A stretch of DNA of 32,124 nucleotides, from the NCBI GenBank assembly GCA_029859505.1, contig JAOUCZ010000017.1, positions 1 through 32,124 of the forward strand, read 5' to 3'. This document shows positions 27,601 to 32,124 of the stretch, piece by piece. The position numbers were made by a program, and so were the translations under genes. How positions within the stretch are numbered: position 1 is the stretch's first letter; every line of letters starts with the position of its first letter. The notes under the pieces were generated by a model. The model searched no databases and was not told the DNA's origin. It saw nothing but the letters and a program-made list of their open reading frames with translations. Origin of the DNA: Lysobacterales bacterium. GTDB lineage: Bacteria; Pseudomonadota; Gammaproteobacteria; Xanthomonadales; SZUA-36.

Positions 27601-27701
27601 TTGCTGTTATCGGTGGAATGATCAGCTCAACACTGCTCTCCCTGGTTGTGGTACCGGCGGTTTATTCGTTGATCGAAGGGGCGCTTGAACGCAGGACATA
27701 A
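24657..27701 (+). CDS. RND-family efflux pump inner-membrane permease
   Basis: This 1014-residue proton-driven exporter begins NLPEISIRRHVFAYMLSAVLVLFG, the usual N terminus of the group. It has the standard plan of twelve membrane helices and two large periplasmic loops. The proton-relay aspartates are in GVVVDDAIVVLENIYRH (Asp400, Asp401). The second repeat shows ILVYMVLASQFNSFIQPFIIM and GLVAKNSILLVDLTN. The start is TTG at 24657, overlapping the adaptor stop as TTGA; no better start precedes the conserved NLPEISIRR. It most resembles multidrug (HAE1-type) rather than heavy-metal RND pumps. The substrate is unknown. Confidence 0.95.
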   Translation: MNLPEISIRRHVFAYMLSAVLVLFGVISYKDIGVDRYPTVEFPMISVTTILPGGTPEIIDSSITNLIESSVNSTPGIDHINSNSSPGISVINIRFNMDKDVNVAFNEVQSRVNRVLRDLPNEAESPVVAKIEFGALPVMWLVLTGDRTLQQLNQYARNIIKKRLETIDGVGEVQLGGEQRRTIRVNLNPTRMKQLGITVPDVVHMFNREHLRLPGGFLISEGKEELLELDLEYHSPEALGEMIVAYSGGAPHRLHDFADIEDGLADFRQLARFNGEPTVGLGIVKVQDANTVAIVNEITRRMNEELIPSLPPGVELRIAHNDGTLTQGIIDALEEHLISGTLLTALVVLLFLKNLRSTFIIAVAIPVSLLGAIAVMYFLGYTFNTMTMLGLLLLIGVVVDDAIVVLENIYRHAEEHGSERVDAAIHGTRQVVFAVMAATLTLVAIFAPVIFMQGVIGRFFEAFAVVVTFGVLASLFVSMTLTPMLCSRFLKVEKKHGKLYHLIDNGFNVMDRAYAKLLSVSLGNRRLVAWITLAIVLSSGYFFSHTGSGFMPVQDEGRFMISVKTPLGSSISYTEEKLKRIEKILEQNEDIAGYFVTIGADQSRQVSKGSFLVRMVPWEERDITQVEMIEKLRGELTSIAGVQAFPSPMPMVGGQRGEPLHFILSGPDLNEVARLAEIVHQRLAEEPGIGNLDLELQLDLPQLEARLRRSLARSLGLSSDEIALAINVLAGGIDIARFNDDPGDGERYDIRLKAGQGQLDYSDDVSKIYLRSSNGEMVSLANLVTLEPKLGAAVISRHDLQYAANFYSTPVVSLGEAVTLVNNATADLLPLGYEVNMSGRAEEFGKTAFYLLFAFVVAIILVYMVLASQFNSFIQPFIIMVAQPLAIIGGVVAIWATGHTLNMFSMIGLVLLMGLVAKNSILLVDLTNQRREDGKSIEQSLKEACPIRLRPILMTSLTIILAMLPAAFGVGAGSDSNAPMAVAVIGGMISSTLLSLVVVPAVYSLIEGALERRT

Positions 27702-27758
27702 AAATCTCTCTCCATGCACTAGACTAATATGATGGTTTAGAAAATGACGGAGTTAAAA

Positions 27759-28193
27759 ATGAACAATAATGTAAAAGCACCCTGGCACCTTTGGGTTGTG
27801 GGTATCGTAGGGTTTCTGTGGAGTGCCATGGGAGCCATGGACTATGTCATGACCAAGACAAGGAACGCCGAGTACATGAGCGCTTTCACCCCTGAGCAGT
27901 TGGAATTTTTCTATGGCCTGCCAATCTTCATAGTGGCGGCATGGGCAACTGCTGTGTGGTGTGGTGTTGCCGGTTCAATAGTGTTGCTATTGAGGAAAAG
28001 TGCAGCCGTTGGTCTGTTTCTGATCTCCCTGATTGCCATGTTTATCACTGCAATCCATAACTACGGAATATCCAATGGCTTTGAAGTCATGGGGGATACA
28101 TTTGCCCTCGTTTTCACCGCTATTATATTTTTGGCATCGATTGGATTGTATTTGTATGCCAGGGCTATGAAGCAACGGGGCGTGCTTAAATAA
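27759..28193 (+). CDS. Four-helix membrane protein of unknown function
   Basis: From the ATG at 27759 this is 144 residues with about four hydrophobic segments: WHLWVVGIVGFLWSAMG, IFIVAAWATAVWCGV, AVGLFLISLIAMFITA and FALVFTAIIFLASIGLYLYA. The later ATG is preferred to 27744 because GGAG sits six bases before it. A short loop contains MTKTRNAEYMSAFTPEQLEFF. I do not recognise a named family. It follows the RND pump by 57 bases on the same strand and may be read through from that operon, but no functional tie is evident. Confidence 0.75.
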   Translation: MNNNVKAPWHLWVVGIVGFLWSAMGAMDYVMTKTRNAEYMSAFTPEQLEFFYGLPIFIVAAWATAVWCGVAGSIVLLLRKSAAVGLFLISLIAMFITAIHNYGISNGFEVMGDTFALVFTAIIFLASIGLYLYARAMKQRGVLK

Positions 28194-28260
28194 GCGAGTG
28201 TTAATACAGGGTAACTCCGTCGACCGCCAAGGTGGAGTGGCAGTGAGTTATGAACCTTTC

Positions 28261-28476
28261 TTATAGCCAGCCACTGACCCATTGCCCGGCATTTTTTAGC
28301 GTCCGCCATTGAATTGAGAAACAGCGTTTGGAGATCACTGCCTCAATCAGGCAGTGGATAACCTTTCCATTCTCATCATATTCCACTTCGGTAATTAAGA
28401 AGTGCTTTTCCCTTCGTTCGGGGTTTACTGCGGTCCACTTGCTATTGAGCAGTTTTTTCGGACTCAGTGCATTCAT
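28261..28476 (-). CDS. TIGR02450-type small Trp-rich protein
   Basis: This 71-residue protein contains LLNSKWTAVNPERREKHFLI near the N terminus, a middle stretch CLIEAVISKRCFSIQWRTLK and an end QWVSGWL. This is the pattern I know from the TIGR02450 conserved Trp-rich family. Its function is not established. Members are often encoded near photolyase or light- and stress-response genes. Here it ends a minus-strand run after glutathione peroxidase and SOUL genes, 12 bases from the latter, so all three are probably co-transcribed. The ribosome site is weak. Confidence 0.8.
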   Translation of the reverse strand: MNALSPKKLLNSKWTAVNPERREKHFLITEVEYDENGKVIHCLIEAVISKRCFSIQWRTLKNAGQWVSGWL

Positions 28477-28488
28477 TCTGGTAGCTTT

Positions 28489-29106
28489 TTATGGTGCCAG
28501 TGCTATCAGGATTTCATTGCGGCGCATGAACCATGGTGTGAATGGTGCATTGTAACGGGCCCATACGGGCTCACCAGCAACCGTAAGATTGTTCTGTTTG
28601 ATCCACTCCCTTAAAGAAGCCAGATGTTTCTTATAGCTTTTTTCACTCCAGCCGCCAGAGTAACGGATTGCCGCAGCCCTATAGGCAGGTATTTCCCGCA
28701 GGGACACGGATGGGTTTTCCGGTACCGGAATAGTTTCCATCGTATAGGAAGCCGGCATCATGAAGCTGACCGCCCAACCCTTGCCCGAAGCGCGCTGGGC
28801 AACCGGTGATGTCATTGCAATTTTCTCGGGTTCGGCTTTTTGCGACACCGGGCTGGTCATTTCAATCTTGTCACGGCGGGTATTATCGCCTGATATGTAT
28901 TTGAACAAACTTCGAAATGCATCATTGGATGCATCTTCAAAATCCGCATAGACAATGACTTCCGCAACGATTGAGGGTGCATACTCTCGAATTTCGAATT
29001 GATCCTCTTTTAGTGAAACACTATATTCAGCTTCTTCCGTCGCCATCAGATTTCCCGAAGTAAGAATGGTGAGTAAAGCTATAAGTGAAGCACAAATCGA
29101 TTTCAT
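28489..29106 (-). CDS. SOUL-family haem-binding-type protein, secreted
   Basis: This 205-residue protein has a signal peptide (ICASLIALLTILTSGNLMA). The mature part carries SOUL/HBP family features: FEIREYAPSIVAEV, a middle AFRSLFKYISGDNTRRDKIEMTSPV, a repeated MTSPVAQ segment, VSFMMPASYTMETIP and AAIRYSGGWSEKSYKKHLASLREW near the end. Eukaryotic relatives bind haem or porphyrins; bacterial members are mostly uncharacterised. Export suggests a periplasmic role. It starts five bases after the glutathione peroxidase stop, so translation is probably coupled. Confidence 0.88.
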   Translation of the reverse strand: MKSICASLIALLTILTSGNLMATEEAEYSVSLKEDQFEIREYAPSIVAEVIVYADFEDASNDAFRSLFKYISGDNTRRDKIEMTSPVSQKAEPEKIAMTSPVAQRASGKGWAVSFMMPASYTMETIPVPENPSVSLREIPAYRAAAIRYSGGWSEKSYKKHLASLREWIKQNNLTVAGEPVWARYNAPFTPWFMRRNEILIALAP

Positions 29107-29111
29107 TCGTC

Positions 29112-29651
29112 TTACCTGCCAAGTGCCTGCTCTACCGCGACGATCAGATCCGGATCATATGGCTGAGTACGAGGGCTGTATTCTGCAATCATCTCACCAT
29201 CGCGACCAATCAGATACTTATGAAAATTCCATGTGGGATAAGTACCGGCAGAGTCAGCAAGGGCCGCGTAAAAAGGATGTGCGTTGTCCTTTTTAACCGA
29301 TGTCTTTTCGAACATCGGAAACTCAACTCCATAGGTGAGACGGCAAAACTCCTCGATTTTTTCCTCTGAGCCAGGCTCCTGACCCATGAAATCATTGGAT
29401 GGAAAGCCCAATACGACAAGACCCTCTTCACCATATTGATCATAGAGTTTTTCCAGACCGTCATATTGAGGTGTGTTACCGCATTTAGATGCCGTATTGA
29501 CGATCAACAGCACTTTGCCGGAATAAGCTTCGCAGAGATTCACTTCTTCGGTTGACGCCAGGCGCCTGAAGTCCTGATCAAGCAGCTCACTATCGCAAGC
29601 CATGGTAGGCAAGCTGAGTAATAAAAGTATAATTGCAATTAGTTTATTCAT
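29112..29651 (-). CDS. Glutathione peroxidase family protein, exported, Cys-type
   Basis: From the ATG at 29651 (AGGA six bases upstream) this is 179 residues with a signal peptide (KLIAIILLLLSLPTMA). The frame opens earlier at 29717 in AT-rich sequence without a ribosome site. The peroxidatic cysteine is in IVNTASKCGNTPQY, where animal enzymes often have selenocysteine. FPSNDFMGQEPGS and PTWNFHKYLIGRDGE supply the Gln, Trp and Asn of the catalytic tetrad. Such enzymes reduce lipid or hydrogen peroxides, and bacterial ones commonly take electrons from thioredoxins. Export to the periplasm is less usual. It is divergent from folX across the AT-rich region. Confidence 0.92.
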   Translation of the reverse strand: MNKLIAIILLLLSLPTMACDSELLDQDFRRLASTEEVNLCEAYSGKVLLIVNTASKCGNTPQYDGLEKLYDQYGEEGLVVLGFPSNDFMGQEPGSEEKIEEFCRLTYGVEFPMFEKTSVKKDNAHPFYAALADSAGTYPTWNFHKYLIGRDGEMIAEYSPRTQPYDPDLIVAVEQALGR

Positions 29652-29675
29652 GGTTTTTCCTACTAAATTAACTCG

Positions 29676-29773
29676 GTCTGTATACATATTGTATATTATT
29701 ATGAATAACATAAACACATATTTTGTATGTTTATTGTTTAATATGTATAATTATTGTATATTATAAGACAGAC
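29676..29773. promoter_or_regulatory. AT-rich divergent control region between gpx-type gene and folX
   Basis: Bases 29682-29767 are about 15% G+C by eye count, far below their surroundings. The block is bounded by the inverted repeat GTCTGT (29676-29681) / ACAGAC (29768-29773). Inside, TATTGTATATTAT occurs twice as a direct repeat (29687-29699 and 29752-29764), and TATACA-TAT-TGTATA (29681-29695) is a perfect palindrome. Divergent promoters for gpx-SOUL-TIGR02450 and for folX-folE must lie here. The repeats are candidate sites for a shared regulator whose gene is not in this window. Confidence 0.65.
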
Positions 29774-29820
29774 TTACGATGCTGCAAGCAAATATGAACG
29801 AAACGTCCAGGAAAATAGCC

Positions 29821-30255
29821 ATGTCGGAGATAAATAGCTTCACCAACAGATCTTCCCAACCATCTTGTGCCACGATTAACATCAAGAACTTACGCTTGCG
29901 TACATTTATCGGGTTTAACCCCGATGAAAAGACCAAAAAGCAGGATGTCGTCCTTAATATTGAAATTAATTACGGCATAGATGGTTTAGTTCTGCAGGAT
30001 CACATTGACGATGCCTTGAATTATAAAACAATCACCAAGCGGGTGATCAGTCTCGTTGAGGAGGGTCGTTTCCTGCTGCTGGAAAAGCTGGCGTCGGATG
30101 TCCTCAGTATTTGTAGCGAGCATCCGGGTATCCAGTCTTCAAGCGTCACGATCGACAAGCCACATGCACTACGATTTGCGGATTCGGTTTCATTGACATT
30201 GAAGTATCGTGCTGAAGTCGTCAGCACTCATCAATTTTTGGAGAAAGCATCATGA
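29821..30255 (+). CDS. folX: Dihydroneopterin triphosphate 2'-epimerase FolX
   Basis: FolX epimerises dihydroneopterin triphosphate to the monapterin form. The body ([65 protein letters not shown]) matches E. coli FolX as I know it much better than FolB. The [10 protein letters not shown] and [10 protein letters not shown] stretches are almost word for word. The ATG at 29821 has AGGA eight bases upstream and gives 144 residues; the frame also opens at 29779 and 29794, but neither has a good ribosome site. It overlaps folE by four bases (ATGA). The pair points to tetrahydromonapterin, with the FolM-type reductase encoded elsewhere. Confidence 0.9.
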   Translation: MSEINSFTNRSSQPSCATINIKNLRLRTFIGFNPDEKTKKQDVVLNIEINYGIDGLVLQDHIDDALNYKTITKRVISLVEEGRFLLLEKLASDVLSICSEHPGIQSSSVTIDKPHALRFADSVSLTLKYRAEVVSTHQFLEKAS

Positions 30256-30944
30256 GCGTAGAGCCATTTTATCTCACCAACCTCACCGAGGCCGATAATG
30301 ACGGCTTGAGCACGGAAGCAATTCTGGTGCGCGATGCCCTGATAGCTCACGGCCTTGAGACGCCGATGATCGAAACCGGTCTCAGTCCGGAGCAAAAGTA
30401 TGACCGCATCCGGGACTTAATGTCCGATGTGGTTGAAACCCTGGGGCTTGATCTTAGTGATGACAGCCTCGCAGAAACCCCACACCGCATTGCCAAAATG
30501 TATATATATGAAATATTTTCCGGTCTGGATTATCAGCATTTTCCAAAGTTGTCACTGATAGATAACAAGATGGGTGCAGATGAGATGGTCAAAATCCGCG
30601 ATATCGACCTGACCAGCACATGTGAGCATCACTTCGTAACCATCGATGGTGTTGCCAAGGTTGCCTATATTCCGAGCGACAGGATCATTGGCCTTTCCAA
30701 GATCAATCGAATCGTACGCTTTTTCGGCCAGCGCCCGCAGGTCCAGGAACGCCTGACACGGCAGATCCTGGTGGCAATGCAAACACTACTGGGCACTGAT
30801 AACGTGGCTGTGAGCATTGATGCCACGCATTATTGTGTTAAATCACGCGGAGTGATGGACACCAACTCACAGACCAGTACGACCGCACTCGGTGGCTGCT
30901 TTAAAGAGAACATTCACACAAGGGCTGAATTTCTCAATCCTTGA
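30252..30944 (+). CDS. folE: GTP cyclohydrolase I
   Basis: FolE converts GTP to 7,8-dihydroneopterin triphosphate, the entry step for folate and other pterins and the substrate of FolX. The 230-residue protein includes [21 protein letters not shown], the zinc motif [14 protein letters not shown], and [31 protein letters not shown] and [13 protein letters not shown] with the second zinc cysteine follow. It is very close to E. coli FolE over its core and carries a slightly longer N terminus (about 20 residues). It is translationally coupled to folX and ends before a strong hairpin. Confidence 0.98.
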   Translation: MSVEPFYLTNLTEADNDGLSTEAILVRDALIAHGLETPMIETGLSPEQKYDRIRDLMSDVVETLGLDLSDDSLAETPHRIAKMYIYEIFSGLDYQHFPKLSLIDNKMGADEMVKIRDIDLTSTCEHHFVTIDGVAKVAYIPSDRIIGLSKINRIVRFFGQRPQVQERLTRQILVAMQTLLGTDNVAVSIDATHYCVKSRGVMDTNSQTSTTALGGCFKENIHTRAEFLNP

Positions 30945-31046
30945 TATTGAGGAATGCTATAAGGCCTTTTGAGCATCTGACTTAATCTCAACCCGCCAAT
31001 TCCGTGTAAGGCAACTGAGCAATCAGGGCTGAAGACAGGCAAATAT

Positions 31047-31081
31047 CAATTTGGAGAGTTCTAGTTAAACTCTCCAAATTG
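31047..31081. terminator. Bidirectional hairpin terminator between folE and the MscS gene
   Basis: CAATTTGGAGAGTT (31047-31060) pairs perfectly with AACTCTCCAAATTG (31068-31081) around a seven-base loop. It sits between two convergent genes, 15 bases from the MscS stop and about 100 from the folE stop. The T-runs are short on both sides, but the AT-rich stem ends and the position suit a two-way terminator. Confidence 0.65.
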
Positions 31082-31095
31082 TTCCATTAACAACC

Positions 31096-32124
31096 TTAAC
31101 GCGGAGCAGTTTGCGGCTCAGATGCGTTGCCATATTCAAGCATGACCGTGCTTGCACCTTCAGCAAAATGAGCACCGGCATCCTCAACGACCTTCATAAT
31201 GGACATATTCAGTTCACTCACCACTTCCAGGTAAGCACTGAAATCCGATTCATCAACATAAACCCGGGCTCTGATTATTAGTGCATTGCTGGAAAACTGA
31301 ATAAATCTTACCCTGACTGATTTCTCAATCACCTTTATATGAGCGCGTGCCACGGCATCAATACCGTCGATGACGGATTGCATTTGCTCCAGGGTCGTGT
31401 CGAAACGAAGCGGCAGATCGGGATGGTACAACATCTTTTCACGTTTTGAGAAGTTTTCAATTGCACCATGAGCGATGATGCAGTTAGGCACCGAGACCAA
31501 TGTGTCGCTAAGCGTCCGGATACGCGTTGTACGGAGACCAATTTCCTCGATGCTGCCAAGAATGTCTCCATACTTACACAGATCGCCAGTCTGCATGGGT
31601 TGTTGTGAGTACAGCGATACAGCGCCGAGCAGGTCCTCGATGGGCTTTTGCAATGCCAGAGCCAGTGCAACACCACCCACGCCGAGGCCTGCCAGCAATG
31701 CGCTAATTTCGACGCCGGAATTGCTTAACCAGACAAGGGAGGCGCCAAGCAGTGTCAGCAGTTTGAGTGCATGGGCTAACGGCCTCCCCAGGATGTGTGC
31801 ATCCTCGCGACCCTCGGCGATGAATCTTTCCCGCCTTTTTGCACGCGCAAGGTCAATCAGTGAGAATATCAACCAAACCACGATCAGTGTTACCAGTGTT
31901 CTGGATTCCGCCAATTCCTGGGCCCTGGCCCCCAACCCCAGTTCTCTCAGCAGGCTACCGCTAATTAAACCGATCGCAAGGAAAGGAACTGGCCGCGTGA
32001 GAAAACTCCGTATCGGGACAAATAACGGTGCTCCGGGCTTACTGATCAATCGGCTCAGAATGTAGCCTATTATCCAGAAAGCTGGCAAAAGTATGCCTAT
32101 CATCCCTAACACAATTACCCACTT
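31096..32124 (-). CDS. MscS-type mechanosensitive channel, 5' end beyond the window
   Basis: The minus-strand frame is open to the window edge, so the N terminus is probably missing; a GTG at 32112 is possible but not convincing. About three to four hydrophobic segments precede the conserved pore helix region SALLAGLGVGGVALALALQKPIEDLLGAVSLY. This is followed by the beta-domain start QQPMQTGDLCKYGDILGSIEEIGLRTTRIRTLSDTLVSVPN. Such channels open under membrane tension during osmotic downshift. The size and extra N-terminal helices place it with the larger YbdG/YnaI-like members rather than short MscS. It is convergent with folE across a hairpin. Confidence 0.92.
   Translation of the reverse strand, partial: KWVIVLGMIGILLPAFWIIGYILSRLISKPGAPLFVPIRSFLTRPVPFLAIGLISGSLLRELGLGARAQELAESRTLVTLIVVWLIFSLIDLARAKRRERFIAEGREDAHILGRPLAHALKLLTLLGASLVWLSNSGVEISALLAGLGVGGVALALALQKPIEDLLGAVSLYSQQPMQTGDLCKYGDILGSIEEIGLRTTRIRTLSDTLVSVPNCIIAHGAIENFSKREKMLYHPDLPLRFDTTLEQMQSVIDGIDAVARAHIKVIEKSVRVRFIQFSSNALIIRARVYVDESDFSAYLEVVSELNMSIMKVVEDAGAHFAEGASTVMLEYGNASEPQTAPR

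Noticed and set aside
29652-29717. Longer glutathione peroxidase starting at 29717
   Set aside because: The extra residues come from the AT-rich control region, lack a ribosome site, and would push the signal peptide 22 residues inward.
1-32124. tRNA, rRNA, CRISPR arrays, insertion sequences, prophage genes or toxin-antitoxin pairs
   Set aside because: Read through for these and saw none; all gene-free gaps other than 13419-13877 are under 300 bases.

Overview
The window is a gene-dense bacterial chromosome segment. By protein likeness and gene order it comes from a free-living, probably aquatic, gammaproteobacterium. The strongest taxonomic signal is the run dsbD - tlpA-like - aroQ - accB - accC - prmA, all on the minus strand, an order familiar from Pseudomonas and relatives. 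FolX, FolE and Tdk also look like their E. coli counterparts. No rRNA, tRNA, CRISPR array, transposase or phage gene was seen. Both edges cut a gene: a GH3 glycosidase at the left and an MscS-type channel at the right.

Layout. (1) 2-2126: a GH3 beta-glucosidase lacking the usual C-terminal ExoP module, followed by a separately secreted protein that is essentially that module. (2) 2128-4990: an orphan hydantoinase/oxoprolinase A-type ATPase divergent from mutM. (3) 5032-6156: a PLP trans-sulfuration enzyme. (4) 6242-12710, minus strand: a cyanophycin locus with cyanophycinase (cphB), cyanophycin synthetase (cphA) and a second Mur-ligase-type paralogue, followed by thymidine kinase and a small membrane protein. 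A hairpin plus T-run between cphB and cphA may act as an attenuator. (5) 12870-13418: ppa, then a 459-base gene-free stretch holding a REP-like palindrome and two long hairpin elements with a shared core but different stems. (6) 13878-16354: an LpxL-like acyltransferase, a divergent NodB-type deacetylase and a small SAM methyltransferase overlapping prmA. (7) 16344-19560: aroQ-accB-accC-prmA. (8) 19851-22723: a DsbD with two N-terminal periplasmic domains, coupled to a TlpA-like thioredoxin. (9) 22919-27701: TetR regulator, RND adaptor lipoprotein and RND pump in overlapping frames, with a palindromic operator upstream. (10) 27759-31081: a small membrane protein, then a divergent cluster of TIGR02450-type Trp-rich protein, SOUL haem-binding protein and glutathione peroxidase to the left, and folX-folE to the right, around a very AT-rich control region.

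How the genes fit together. The cyanophycin genes give synthesis and breakdown of a nitrogen/carbon storage polymer. The DsbD-TlpA pair delivers reducing power to the periplasm. The TetR-RND unit is a self-contained efflux operon. The folX-folE pair points to dihydromonapterin rather than ordinary folate synthesis, and sharing a control region with peroxidase and haem-protein genes suggests a joint oxidative or photo-oxidative response. That last reading is inference.

The items most worth a second look are the paired structured repeats at 13522-13796, the AT-rich divergent regulatory region at 29676-29773, the thymidine kinase with a decayed zinc site, the two-Mur-ligase cyanophycin locus, and the free-standing ExoP module.
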